This document shows, piece after piece, positions 10,714 to 25,300 of a stretch of 64,000 bases of DNA; position 1 is the stretch's first letter; every line of letters begins with the position of its first letter. This DNA comes from Capsicum annuum. Its lineage: Eukaryota; Streptophyta; Magnoliopsida; Solanales; Solanaceae. The DNA is taken from the NCBI RefSeq assembly GCF_002878395.1, contig NC_061121.1:44108023-44172022 (forward strand), in the 5' to 3' direction. Made by a program: the position numbers and the translations under genes. Under the pieces are notes generated by a model. It ran no database searches, was not told the origin of the DNA, and saw only the letters and a program-made list of their open reading frames with translations.

Positions 10714-13530
10714 TGTAACACCCCGAGATCCCATACCATGATGTCACACGGTGCTTATGACACTGAAGGACCACAAACTAAACCTTTACTAATATCTGTA
10801 CCTGTACACTGCATAATTTCTGAAATAAATATAAAAACTAGCCATAAGGTTCAACACATCTATGAAAACTCATAATACAGAAAACTGAATACTAATACAT
10901 CTATCTAAAAAGCCTTTAAACTATCTGAACTATGGATTTGATAGGACAGTTCCCCAACTTACTCCATCAACTGAAAATAAACAAAGACGGAAGCAATAAT
11001 AGTAAACTAAAATTCATCCTTGAAAGAAGAGGACTCACTGCTACTACTAATGACTGGGATTGAACTGCAGAGGATACTCTGCATCCTGTGCCTCTGAACC
11101 TATGGTGTCAAATAAAACACTATAGCGCAAATGCGTCAGTACAAAAATGTACTGAGTATGTAGTAAAGGTAGGCTAATGCAAGGGCTCAATCATGCACAA
11201 TATCTAAACTGAATAACCATGAAGATGCCACGTGAGAGCACATACATGAATGCACAGACCATGAACACAATCACTGCAACTCTAGATACTGAAACTTGAA
11301 TACCACTTTATTACAAACTGAACTCAGTACTGACACTAAGATACTAAATCACTGACTTATCTGATACTGATAACTGAGAGTCTGGATGTACTTACTTCAA
11401 GGACTGAATTATGAGCTTACTACTTTTGATTGACAGAATTAAAGATCAACTTTTCTAACAAATTATTCCAGAAGCGGTTATCAATGATAAGAGGTATGAT
11501 CATGTTCAAATCTGAAAACAAGAATACTCTACAGAATATGAGATAGATATAAATCCTATCCGATCGGAGATCTCTAGATATGATAATAAGAATCTATATA
11601 TGTGACCAAGCCTATCTGATGGGATAGTCCATGAATCAATGGAACTATCAGAGTTCCTCACTGAGATAGACGACTGAGCCATACAGTCCTGATATTTAAA
11701 GATTGATACTGAAACTACAACTGCGGAAAGTAGTTACTTAATTGGCATGCCCCAACCTACCACAGGTGGAGACCAACCTGTAACCCCAGCTGGAAGGGTG
11801 TCAATACCATGCCACGGGTAAAGACCTCTCTGTTCAAGCCTCTCTAACGGGATGATCCTCGCAGAAAGTTATCCTAAGGTAATATAACAGTCAAACGTCT
11901 CTAACGGTGATAGCCTCTACTGAGGGGGACTTCTGCATCTTGTGCTAGCTACGCAGTTCAGGGATTGTTCCTAATGACTCAGCCTCATAAATGGAGAGCC
12001 GCCATCCCTTCCCTCGCTTGGTGCTAGTTTTTATTCCCAACTGAATAACTCTGAACTAAAATCTTAACTAAACAGAACTAAACTAAATCTGATACTGATC
12101 ATGTTTCTCAAAAGATCTGACTGAGTTACGATGAGATTACTTAGTTCCATATCTGATGAAAAAGGTATCGAATCATGATGTCTGACTAATGATACTGAGC
12201 TTAAATAGATTACTAGAATTGATTTTGAGATTAGAATTGAATCACTTGAATACTATTATATCATAGCTGATTACAGGACTGAGGCTAGATTACTAGCAAT
12301 ACAGAAATTACTGAGATAACTGAGATTACTGAGCTTTCTTAAGTTCTGCACTTGTCTGAGGATACAAAGTTCTATAGTTCACTGAGTTCTGAGAATCATG
12401 ACTCAACTAAAATTATCGAGAAAATGACACGGGCTCTAGACAACGACTTTATTATCGGGTATAAATACCCTTAGGACTCGATAACATAAAAGTTAAGCAT
12501 AATCATTCTTGACTAGTCATCACCACAATCATTCATTCATCATCACAAGCATTCAGGGGGTCACTTTAAGCATCCCTGAATCACAATCATATAATAACAT
12601 AGGGGAAACATGATACTAGATCATAATCCATTAAACAAGGTTTTACCTCAACTATTTCATATCTAAATCAATCTTGATTTGTGTTTGGATATCACATGTC
12701 TTGGGGAAACTTCATAATATCATGTCATAACTTACTTTCTAACCACTTGGCATGTATTAGAAACTTAGCATATATCAAGAGAATATAATTGGGGAATTTA
12801 CTACTATCACATCTCCACTTATTCACTAAGGTCCTTCAACAAACACTAGACATGCACGGGTTCACACTTATTTGGGGATTTCCTACTACCATGGAATAAT
12901 TCATTCACTTGGGCATTTTATAAAACACTAGGCATGCATAAACTAACTCACAATTTGGAGTTTCATCCTCAACATGCTGCAATGGCCCTTATGCTTCACC
13001 TAAGTTTTTTATCAAACCTAGGGGGAAGATGCTTCGCTTATTCAACCATTTCTACACCCATTTGCCCTAACACATCACATAGAAAGCAACAGAAGGAAGA
13101 TTCATCACAAATATCACATGGATTCCACCAACTAGTGTCAAGGCTCATGAATCTTGTAAACAAACATGAATCAAAACTCAACAACACATATAACATCAAT
13201 TTCAACTCATACAAATCATTAATAACTCATAAACATAAAATTTTTTGAGTTTTGACAATGGTTCTTGAGCTTCTTGGATGAAAAGGACACAAGAATCAAA
13301 ATCTACATACCTTAATCTTTTAAATTAGATGAATTCTAATGCTTGAGACTCTGTCCGCACTTGTAATAAATAATTCTCGAAGCCCACACTATGAGGAACT
13401 TAATTTTTGAAGAAATCTTGAAAAATTATGGATGAATTTCGGAAGATTAGGGTTCTTCAATTGAAACCCAAGATATTTTCTGTTAGGATAATTGGAAGAG
13501 TAGATGAAGGAATTACGAATGGGGTTCCTC

Positions 13531-13537
13531 ATATTTA
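13531..13537 (-). promoter_or_regulatory. TATA-like box of LTR B (unit 1)
   Basis: The minus strand reads CTGTAAATATGAGGAA, a TATA-like motif placed ~220 bp upstream of a splice-donor-like AG-GTATGT (13303-13311). The same motif is kept in units 2 (17828-17834) and 3 (22175-22181) and damaged in units 4 and 5 (ATATTA). It probably marked the LTR promoter. Functional status is inference. Confidence 0.4.
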
Positions 13538-13609
13538 CAGAGACCTCCAAAAGGTGGGAAAAAAACAAAATACCCTTGCAAAAACATTCTTAAACCGCTG
13601 AAAAAAATA

Positions 13610-13855
13610 GATGACGACATCCGTAACAAGCCATCAAGTTGGTGATAAGTCGTCATGAAATGTCGTCACAAAAGGGTTAAATTTTGAGTTTTTGGTTAAG
13701 GTTAACGATATTGGTGATAGGCCATCATGTGAATGATGGCTTGTCATAAAATGTCATCACCAGGGATAGAAATATTCCTAGGGATGACGACATTGGTTAT
13801 AGGTCATCACCCTAGTGACCGCTTATCATGAATGTCTTCACTCAGTTTCTCAGCC
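13610..13855. repeat. Cluster of short TGACGACAT/TGTCGTCA motifs in LTR B
   Basis: The motif family ATGACGACATTGGTGATAGG, GTCATGAAATGTCGTCAC and GATGGCTTGTCATAAAATGTC recurs several times in both orientations. The same cluster is found at 17909-18130, 22255-22398, 25690-25920 and 29513-29740 in the other units. It lies upstream of the TATA-like box on B's coding strand, where an LTR enhancer would sit. Confidence 0.6.
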
Positions 13856-14156
13856 CGACATACTAGCGTAAAATAGGTATAACTCTTTACTAAAATATCG
13901 GTTTTTGATATGTAGTAGTTCCTCTAATTCGTTATATATAAAGAGTTATGGTCGATTGAAGTTGACAAAATTTTTTACGCTCACTAAGAACGATACGAAA
14001 ACTTTCAACTCATCCTTGAGTTAGGGGACCTCTATGATCTTAAAGCATGATCAAATAGATTCCCACATGATTCAATGTACTTATACTTAGGAAGATATTT
14101 CTGAAACATTTAGACTTGGATTTTCACTTTACCAAATACGCTCCAAGGCTCAACTT

Positions 14157-17100
14157 AGTGAGAGGACACCAACTCAGATAATACCATGGTAATTCAGAAC
14201 AGGATAGAATAAATGTTTGAACTTAGATTTTCAGATTTCGAAACTAGAATGATGTATGTTTCAAAATAGACTAAAATTAGGTATAAGAGAGGTTTGGTGG
14301 TTCCCTGAAGAAGGTACGAGTTCAGACAACTCATTTCCCAAAACCGTGATATGTCGTTCTGGGTATATTATTATACGTTGGCCTAGTTCCCTATGGCGTA
14401 TCAGACTCAGACAGTCCAACCCTTGCAGTATACTTGGGTTGGGGGCTTCCCTGCCGAGTCAATGACGGATTCCATATATCCCATGGAATATCAGACTTGT
14501 AGGGGATTGCCACCTAACTCAGAAGTAATAAAAATATTAGATACTGCAGTGACAGAAAGAGTTTATGTTTTCAAAAATGCCCATGTGTTTAGAAATTATA
14601 TCTTTCATGATGTTTATGACTAGATCTCAACTATTTCATTTATATAAATGCTTTATTTTGGATTGCTCTGCGTACCAGTACAATTGTATTGACCCCCAAC
14701 CTCCAGGGTCTAAAGCTCAGTTCAGAAGCCTTGCTAAGCCATAGAGTTTCCAGACAACAATAATGTGTGCAATTAGTGAGCCTTATTTATTATAGAAGGT
14801 CTATGTCTTTCATATTATGTTATCTATTTTGGTTTAGGTCCACTGGTGGCCTTGTCCCAGTTTCAGATAGTTGTTATTTTTTATGTACAAGAGATTTTAT
14901 AGACTGTTTCAAACATTGTCTAGTCATTGTTTGGCTTTACTTTCATATTATAAATTGAGTTTAGACTTATGACCATGATTCCATTTCAATATGTATTTTC
15001 TTGTAATGCCCCGAGATCCCATCCTATGATGTCACACGATGCTTATGACACCGAAGGACCACAAGCTAACCCTTTACTGATATCTGTACTTGTACACAAC
15101 ATAATATCTGAAATAAATGCAAAAACTAGCCATACGTTTCAACATATCTATGAAAACTCATAATACAGAAAACTGAATACTAATACATCTATCTGAAAAG
15201 CCTCTAAATTATCGGAACCACGGAGTTGATGGGACAGATCCCTAACTTACTCCATCAACTAAAAATAAACAAAAACTAAAGCAATAATAGTAAACTAAAA
15301 TTCATCCTTTAAAGAAGAGGACTCATAGCTACTGCGGCTGACTGGTATTGAACTGCTGAGGATACTCCGGATCCTGTGCCTCTTAACCTATTATGTTAAT
15401 AAAACACTATAGCACAAATACGTCAGTACAAAAATATACCGAGTATGTAGAAGAGGTAGGCTAATGCAAGGGCTCATGCATGCACAATATCTAAACTGAA
15501 TAATAATGAAGATGCCACATGAGAGCACATACATGAATGCACATACCATGAACACAATCACTGCAACTCTAGATACTGAAAAACTGGTACCACTTTATTA
15601 CAGACAGAACTCACTACTGAGACTAAGATACTGAATCATTGACTCCTTTGATAATGGTAACTGAGAGTCTGGATGTACTTCAATTAAGGATTGAATTCTG
15701 AGCTTACTACTTTCGACTGACAGTATTAAAGATCAACTTTTCTAATAAATTATTCTGGAAATGATTATCAATGATAAGAGGTATGATCATGTTCTAATCT
15801 TACAACAAGAATACTCTATAGAATCTGAGATGGAGAGCAAGCCTATCCGATGGGAGATCTCTAAATATGATAATAAGAATCTATATATGCGACCAAGCCT
15901 ATCTGACGGGATGGTTCATGAATCAATGGAACTATCTGAGTTCCTCAATGAGATAGACGACTGTACCACACAGTCCTAATTTTTAAAAATTGATACTGAA
16001 ACTGCAACTGTGGAAAGTAGTTACTTAATTGACATGCCCCAACATACCATAGGTGAAGCCAACCTGTAACCCCAGCCGAAAGGGTGTCAATACCATGCCA
16101 CAGGTAAAGACCTCTCTGGTCAAGCCTCTCTAAAAGGATGACCCTCGGAGAAAGTTATCCTAAGGTAATATAACAGTCAAACCTCTCCGACGGTGATAGC
16201 CTCTACTGACGGGGACTTCTGCATCTGTGCTAGCTACGTAGTTCTAGTGTTCAGGGATTGTTCCTAATGACTCAGCCTTTTCAATGGGGAGCCGCCATCC
16301 CTTCCCTCGCTTGGTGTAGTTTTTACTCCCAACTGAATAACTCTGAACTGAAATCTTAACTGAAAAGGAATAAACTAAATCTGATACTGATCATGTTTCT
16401 CAAAAGATCTGACTGAGTTATGATGAGATTACTTAGTTTCATATCTGATGAAAAAGGTAACAAATCATGATATCTGACTAACGATACTGACCTTTAATAG
16501 ATTACTAAAATCACTTATGAGATTAGAATTGAATCATTTGAATACTATTATATCAAAGCTGATTACAAGACCGAGGCTAGATTACTAGCGATACAGAAAT
16601 TACAAAGATAACTGAGATTACTGAGTTTTCTTAAGTTCTGCACTTGTCTAAGGTTGCAGAGTTCTATAGTTCACTGAGTTTTGAGAATTATGACTCGACT
16701 GAAATTATCGAGAAACTGACACGGGCTTTGGACAACAACTCTATTATCGGGTATAAATACCCTCAGGACTCGATAACATAAAAGTTAAGCATAATGATTC
16801 TTGACTAGTCATCACAACAATCATTCATTAATCATCACAAGAATTCAGGGGGTCACTTTAAGCATCTCTTAATCACAATCATATAATAACATAGGGGAAA
16901 CATGATACTAGATCGTACTCCATTCAACAAGGTTTTACCTCAACTATTTCATACCTAAATTAGTCTTGATTTGTGTTTGGATATCACATGGCTTGGGGAA
17001 ACTTCATACTATCATGTCATGACTTACTTGCTAACCACTTGGCATTTATTAGAAACTTAGCAAAAATCAATAGCATATAGTTGGGGAATTTACTACCATG

Positions 17101-18499
17101 ACATCTCCACTTATTCACTAAGGTCCTTCAACAAACACTAGACATGCACGGGTTCACACTTATTTAGGGATTTCCTACTACCATAGAATAATTCATTCAC
17201 TTGGGCATTTTATCATACACTAGGCATGCATAAAATAACTCACAATTTGGAGTTTCATCTTCAACATGCTACAATGGCCATTATGCTTCACCTAAGCCTT
17301 TTATCAAAAATAGGGGGAACTTGCTTCGCTTATTCAACCATTTCTACATCCATTTGACTTGAACAAATCACATAGAAAGCAATATAAGGAAGATTCATGA
17401 CAAATATCACATGGATTCCACCTAATAGGGTCAAGGCTCATGAATCTTGTAATCAACATGAATCAAAACTCAACAACACATGTAACATCAATTTCAGCAC
17501 ATAAAATCATTAATAACTCATAAACATAAAATTTTTTGAGTTTTGACAAGGGTTCTTGAGCTTCTTGGATGAAAGGGATCCAAGAATCAACATCTACATA
17601 CCTTAATCTTTGAAATTAGATGAATTCTAATGCTTTAGATTCTATCCACACTTTTAATAAATAATGATTGAAGCCCACACTATGAGGAACTTAATTTTTG
17701 AAGAAATCTTGAAAAATTATTGATGAATTTTTGGAAGATTAGGGTTCTTCAATTGAAACCCTAGATACTTTCTCTTAAAATAATTGGAAGAGTAGATGAA
17801 GGAATTAGGGTTTGAATGGGGTTCCTCATATTTACAGAGACCTCCAAAAGGTGGGAAAATACCAAAATATCCTTGCAAAAATATCCTTAAATCGCTGAAA
17901 AAAATAGCTGATGACATCCGTGACAAGCCATCAAGTTGGTGATAAGTCGTCATGAAATGTCTTCACAAAAGGGTGATATTTTGAGTTTTTGGCTAAGGTT
18001 GACGATATTGGTGATAGGCCGTCATGGGCGTGATGTCTTGTCATAAAATGTCATCACCAGGGATAGAAATTTTCCCAGGGATGACGACATTGGTGATGGG
18101 TCCTCACACTAGTGACAGCTTATAACAAATATCTTTACTCAGTTTCTCAGCTTGATATGCTAGAGTAAAATGGGTATAACTCTTTACTCAAATATCGGAT
18201 TTTGACAATAACGGTATCGTTAGAAAGATAATTCAAATATATTTAATTTGATATATAGTAGGTCCTCTGATTCGATATATATAAAGAGTTATGGTCGATT
18301 TAAGTTGACCAAATTTTTAATGCTCACTAAGAACGATACGAAAGCTTTCAACTCGTCCTTGAAATAGGGGACCTCTATGATCTTAATTCCTGATCAAATA
18401 GATTCCCAAATGTTTCAAAGTATTCATACTTTGGAAGATATTTCTAAAACATTTAGACTCGGATTTTCGCTTTACACAATACTCTCCAAGGCTCAACTT
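14157..18499. repeat. Composite array unit 2
   Basis: About 4.34 kb, head to tail with unit 1. The A part (14157-15001) repeats the landmark GGTTCCCTGAAGAAGGTACG of 10010, and B begins TGTAATGCCCCGAGATCCC at 15002. The junction with unit 1 joins B's ...AAGGCTCAACTTAG to A's ...GACACCAACTCAG. Confidence 0.85.
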
Positions 18500-21400
18500 A
18501 GTGTGAGGACACCAACTCAGATAATGCCATGGTAATTCAGAATAGGATAGAATGCATGTTTGAAATTAGATTTTCATATTTAGAAACTAGAATAATGCAT
18601 GTTTCAAAATAGACTAAAATTGGGTATAAGAGAGGTTAGGTAGTTCCCTAAAGAAGGTACGAGTTCAAACAACTCATTTCCCAAAACCGTGATTTGTCGT
18701 TCTGGGTATATTATTATACATTGGCCTAGTGCCCAGTGGTGTATCAGACTCAGACACTCCAACCCTTGTGGCACACATCGGTTGGGGGCTTCCCCGCCAA
18801 GTCAATGATGGATTCCATTTAGCCCATGGAATATCAGACTTGTAGGGGAGTGCCACCTAACTCAGAAGTAATACAAATATTAGATACTGCAATGACAGAA
18901 AGATTTTATGTTTTCAAAAATGCCCATGTGTTTAGAAATTATATCTTTCATGATGTTTATGACTAGATCTCAACTATTTCATTTATATAAAAGCATTATT
19001 TTGGATTTCTCTGCGTACCAGTACAATTATATTGACCCCCAACCTCCAGGGTCTAAAGCTCAGTTCAGAAGCCTGCTAAGCCGTAGAGTTTTCAGACAAC
19101 AATAATGTGTGCAATTGGTGAACCTTATTTATTATAAAAGGTCTATGTCTTTCATATTATGTTATTTATTTTTGGTTTAGGTCCACTGGGGTCCTTGTCC
19201 CAGTTTCAGATTGTTGTTATTTTAGATGTACAAGAGATTTTGTAGACTGGTTCAGACATTGTCTAGTTATTGTTTGGCTTTACTTTCATATTATAAATTG
19301 AGTTTAGACTTATGACCATGATTCCATTTCAATATGTATTTTCCTTTAATGCCCCGAGATCCCATCCTGTGATGTCACACGGTGCTTATGACACCGAAGG
19401 ACCACACGCTAACCCTTTACTGATATCTGTACTTGTACACAACATAATATATGAAATAAATGCAATAACTAGCCATAAGGTTCAACACATCCATGAAAAC
19501 TCATCATACAGAAAAATGAATACTAATACATCCATCAGAAATACCTCTAAACTATCTGAACTACGGAGTTGATGGGATAGGTCCCCAACTTACTCCATCA
19601 ACTAAAATAAACAACGGCTGTAGCAATAATACTAAACTAAAATTCTTCCTTGAAACAAGAGGACTCACTACTACTGCTGCTGACCGAGATTGAACTGCTG
19701 AGGATACTCTGGATCCTGTGCCTCTAAACCTATGGTGTCAAATAAAATACTATAGTGCAAATGCATCTGTACAGAAATGTACCTAGTATGTAGACGAGGT
19801 AGGCTAATGCAAGGGCTCATGCATGCACAATATCTAAACTTAATAATCATAAAGATGCCACAAGAGAGCAAATAAATAAATGGACAGACCATGAACACAA
19901 TCACCGCAACACTAGATACTGAAGCTCGGATACCACTTTATTAAAGACTGAACTCACTACTGGCACTAAGATACTGAATCTCTGACTCATCTGAAACTGA
20001 TAATTGAGAGTCTGGATGTACTTACAGTAAGGACTGAATTCTGATCTTACTAGTTTCGACTGAAAGAATTAAAGATCAACTTTTCTAACAAATTATTCCA
20101 GAAGCGATTACCAATGATAAGAGGTATGATCATGTTCAAATCTTACAAGAAGAATACTCAACAGAATCTAAGATGGAGATCAAGCCTATCCGATAGGAGA
20201 TCTCTAGACATGATAATAAGAATCTATATATGAGACCAAGCCTATCTGACGGGATGGTCCATGAATTAATGGAACTATCTCTATTCCTTACTAAGATAGT
20301 CGACTGTACCACACAATCCTGATTTTTAAAGATTGATACTGAAACTACAGCTGTGGAAAGTAGTTACTTAATTGGCATGCCCCAACCTACCACAGGTGGG
20401 GACCAACCTATAACTCCACCTGGAAGCGTGTCAATACTGTGCCACGGGTAAAGACCTTTCTGGTCAAGCCTTTTTAATAGGATGACCCTCGCAGAAAGTT
20501 AGCCTAAGGTAATATAATAGTCAAACCTCTCTGACGGTGATAGCCCCTACTGATGGGGACTCCTGCATCCTATGTTGGCTATGCAATTCTAGGGTTCAGG
20601 GATTGTTCCTATTGACTCAGCCTCTTAAATAGGGAGCCGCCATCCCTTCCCTTGCTTGGTGCTAGTTTTTATTCCCAACTGAAAGACTCTGAACTTAAAT
20701 CTTAACTGAACACAACTAAACTAAATCTGATACTGATTATGTTTCTCAAAGATCTGACTGAGTTATGCTGAAATTACTTAGTTCCGTATCTTATGACAAA
20801 GGTATCGAATCATGGTATCTGACTAACGATACTGAGCTTGAATAGATTACTAGAATCACTTTTGAGATTAGAATTGAATCACTTGAATACTATTATATCA
20901 GAGCTAATTACAGGATTGAGGCTAGATTACTAGCGATATAGAAATTACTGAGATAACTGAGAGTACTGAGCTTTCTTAAGTTTTGCCCTTGTCTAAGGAT
21001 ACAGAGTTCTATAGTTCACTGAGTTCTGAGAATCATGAATCAACTAAAATTATCGAGAAACTGACATGGGCTCTAAAAAATATCTCTATTATCGGGTATA
21101 AAAACCCCCAGGACTCGATAACATAAAAGTAAAGCATAATCATTCTTGACTAGTCATCACCACAATCATTCATTCATCATCACAATAATTCAGGGGGCCA
21201 CTTTAAGCATCTCTGAATCACAATCATATAATAACATAGGGGAAATATGATACTAGATCGTACTCCATTCAACAAGGTGTTACCTCAACTATTTCATACC
21301 TAAATCAGTCTTGATTTGTGTTTGGATATCACATGACTTGGGGAAACTACATACTATCATGTCATAACTTACTTGCTAACCAATTGGCATGTATTAGAAA

Positions 21401-22398
21401 TTTAGCATATATCAAGAGCATATAATTGGGGAATTTAGTACCATCACATCTCCACTTATTCACTAAGGTCCTTCAATAAACAGTAGACATGCACGGGTTC
21501 ATACTTATTTAGGGAATTCCTACTACCATGGAATAATTCATTCAGTTGGGCAGTTTAGAAAACATTAGGCATGCATAAACTAACTCATAATTTGAAATTT
21601 CATCCTCAACATGCTACAATGTCCCTTATGCTTCACGTAACCTTTTCATCAAACCTAGGGGGAACATGCTTGGCTTATTCAACCATTTCTACACCAATTT
21701 GACATGAAGACATCACAGAAAATGCAACATAAGGAAGATTCATCACAAATATCACATGGATTCCACCTACTAGGTTCACGCCTCATGAATCTTGTAAATA
21801 AACATGAAGCAAAACTCAACAACACATGTAACATCAATTTCAACTCATACAAATCATTAATAACTCATAAACATAAAAAATTTTGAGTTTTGAAAAGGGT
21901 TCTTGAGCTTCTTGGATGAAAGGGACCCAAGAATTAACATCTACACACCTTAATCTTTGAAATTAGATGAATTCAAATGCTTGAGACTCTATCCGCACTT
22001 GTAATAAATAATTTTCGAAGCCCACACTATGAGGAACTTAATTTTTGAAGAAATCTTGAAAAACTATGGATGAATTTTTGGAAGATTAGGGTTCTTCAAT
22101 TGAAAACCTAGATATTTTCTCATAAGATAATTGGAAGAGTAGATGAAGGAATTAGGGTTTGAATGGAGTTCCTCATATTTACAGAGACCTGCAAAAGGTA
22201 GGAAAAGACCAAAATACCCTTGCAAAATATCCTTAAACCACTGAAAAAAATAGCTGACAGCATTCGTGACAAGTCATCAAGTTGGTGATAAGTCATTATA
22301 AAATGTCATCACAAAAGGGTGAAATTTTATGTTTTTTGTTAAGGTTGACGATATTGGTGATAGGCCATCATGGGCGTGATGGCTTGTCATAAAATGTC
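18500..22398. repeat. Composite array unit 3, 3' truncated
   Basis: The A part runs 18500-19344 and B starts at 19345 (terminal TG mutated to TT). The B part breaks off at 22398 within its TGACGACAT-rich stretch and is joined directly to the A part of unit 4. The interval between B landmarks here is 3441 bp instead of ~4341, so about 900 bp spanning the unit junction are deleted. Confidence 0.85.
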
Positions 22399-25300
22399 AA
22401 CTAGCTCTCAACTATTTCATTTATATAAAATCTTTATTTTGGATTGCTCTGCGTACCAGTAAAATTGTATTGACCCCAACCTCCAGGGTCTAAAGCTCAG
22501 TTCAGAAGCCCTGCTAAGCCGTAGAGTTTCCTGACAATAATAATGTCTGCAATTAGTGAGCCTTCTTTATTCCAGAAGGTCTATGTATTTCATATTATGT
22601 TATTTATTTTGGTTTAGTGTAGTTCCACGGGGGGCCTTGTCCCAGTTTCAGACAGTTGTTATTTTAGATGTAGTATAGATTTTGTAGACTGGTTCAGACA
22701 TTGTCTAGTTGTTGTTGCGCTTAACTTTCACATATAAATTGAGTTTAGCATTATGACCATGATTCCATTTCATTATATATTTTCCTGTAATGCCCTGAGA
22801 TCCTATCCCGTGATGTCACACGGTGCTTATGACCCCGAAGTACCACAAACAAACCCTTTACTGATATCTGTACCTGTACACTGCATAATATCTGAAATAA
22901 ATGAAAAAACTAGCGATAAGGTTCAACACATCTATGAATAATCATAATACAGAAAACTAAATACTAATACATCCATCTGAAAAGGCTCTAAACTATCTGA
23001 ACTACGGAGTTGATGGGACAGGTCCCCGACTTACTCCATCAACTGAAAATAAACAAAGACTGAAGTAATAATATTAAACTAAAATTCATCCTTGAAAGAA
23101 GAGGACTCACTGCTACTGCTGCTGACTGGTATTGCACTATTGAGGATACTCTGGATCTTGTGCCTCTGAACCTAACTGTCAAATAAAACACTATAGCGCA
23201 AATGCGTCAATACAAAAATGTACCGAGTATGTTGACGAGGTAGGCTAATGCAAGGGCTCATGCATGCACAATATCTAAACTGAATAATCATGAAGATGCC
23301 ACATGAGAGCATATACATGAATGCACAGACCATGAACACAATCACCGCAACTCTAGATACTGAAACTCGGGTACCACTTTATTACAGACTGAACTCACTA
23401 CTCACACTAAGATACTAAATCAATGACTCCTCTGATATTGATAACTGAGAGTTTGGATGTACTTATATTGAGGATTGAACTCTGAGCTTACTACTTTCGA
23501 CTGATAGTATTAAATATCAACTTTTCTAACAAATTATTCCCGAAACGATTATCAACGATAAGAGGTATGATCATGTTCGAATCTTACAACAAGAATACTC
23601 AACAGAATCTGTGATGGAGATCAATCCTATCCGATGGGAGATCTCTAGACATGATAATAAGAATCTATATGTGAGACTAAGCCTATCTGATGGGATGGTC
23701 CATGAATTAATAGAACTATCTGAGTTCCTCACTGAGATTGACGATTGTACCACACAATCCTGATTTTTAAAGATTGATACTGAAACTGAAACTGTGGAAA
23801 GTAGTTACTTAATTGACATGCCCCAACCTACCATAGGTGGGGACCAACTTGTAACCCCAGCTGGAAGGGTGTCAATACTGTGCCACGGGTAAAGACCTCT
23901 CTGGTCAAGCCTCTCTAACAGGATGATACAAAAAGTTAGCCTAAGGTAATATAATAGTCAAACCTCTCTGACAGTGATAGCCACTACTGACGGGGACCCT
24001 GCATCCTGTGTTGGCTATATAATTCTAGTGTTCAGGGATTGTACCTAATGACTCATCCTCTTAAATGGGGAGCCGCCATCCCTTCCCTCGCTTGGTGCTA
24101 GTTTTTACTCCCAACTGAAAGACTCTGAACTGAAATCTTAACTGAACACGACTAAACTAAATCTGATACTGATCATGTTTCTCAAAAGATCTGACTGAGT
24201 TACGCTGATATTACTTAGTTCCATATCTAATGAAAAAGGTATCGAATCATGATATCTGTCTAACGATACTAAGCTTGAATAGATTACTAGAATTGCTTCT
24301 GAGATTAGAATTGAATCAGTTTAATACTATTATATCAGAGCTGATTACAGGACTAAGGCTAGATTACTAGCGATACAGAAATTACTGAGATAACTGAGAT
24401 TATGAGCTTTCTTAAGTTTTGCACTTATTTGAGGATACAGAGTTCTATAGTTCAATGAGTTCTGAGAATTATGACTCGACTGAAATTATCGAGAAACTGA
24501 CACGGGCTTTAGACAACAGCTCTATTATTGGGTATAAATACCCCCAGGACTCGATAACATAAAAGTAAAGCATAATTATTCTTGACTAGTCATCACCACA
24601 ATCAATCATTCATCATTACAAGCATTCAGGGGAACACTTTAAGAATCTCTGAATCACAATCATATAATAACATAGGGGAAACATGCTACTTGATCGTACT
24701 CCATTCAACAAGGTTTTACCTCAACTATTTCATACCTAAATCAGTTTTGATTTAAGTTTGGATATCACATGGCTTGGGGAAAATTCATACTATCATGTCA
24801 TAACTTACTTGCTAACAACTTGACATGTATTAGAAACTTAGCATATATCCAGAGCATATAATTGTAAAATTTACTACCATCACATCCCCACTTATTCACT
24901 AAGGTCCTTCAACAAACACTAGACATGCATGGGTTCACACTTATTTAGGGATTTCCTACTACCATGGAATAATTCATTCACTTGGGCATTTTATCAAACA
25001 TTAGGCATGCATAAACTAACTCACAATTTGGAGTTTCATCTCAACATGCTACAATGTCCCTTATGCTACACCTAAGATTTTTATCAAACCTAGGGGGAAC
25101 ATGCTTCATTTATTCAACCATTTCTACACCCATTTGACATGAACACGTCACATAGAAAGTAACATAAGGAATATTCATTACAAATATCACATGGATTCCA
25201 CCTACTAGGGTCAAGGCTTATGAATCTTGTAAATAAACATGAATCAAAACTCAACAACACATGTAACATCAATTTCAACTTATGCGTACCATTACTGACT

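Larger units (their letters stand above)
9870..14156. repeat. Composite array unit 1
   Basis: The unit consists of the distal ~845 bp of A's LTR in plus orientation (9870-10713) followed by ~3.44 kb of B in minus orientation. It shows a 55-bp deletion near 13900 relative to units 2 and 4, which accounts for its shorter length (~4.29 kb). Confidence 0.85.

Noticed and set aside
10681..10875. A ~64-codon open frame starting MT-IPFQYVFSCN that recurs in all five array units (also 14969, 19312, 22753 and 27094).
   Set aside because: It begins in LTR A and ends in LTR B, across an insertion junction. Its repetition is explained by the tandem duplication, and it has no similarity to a known protein.
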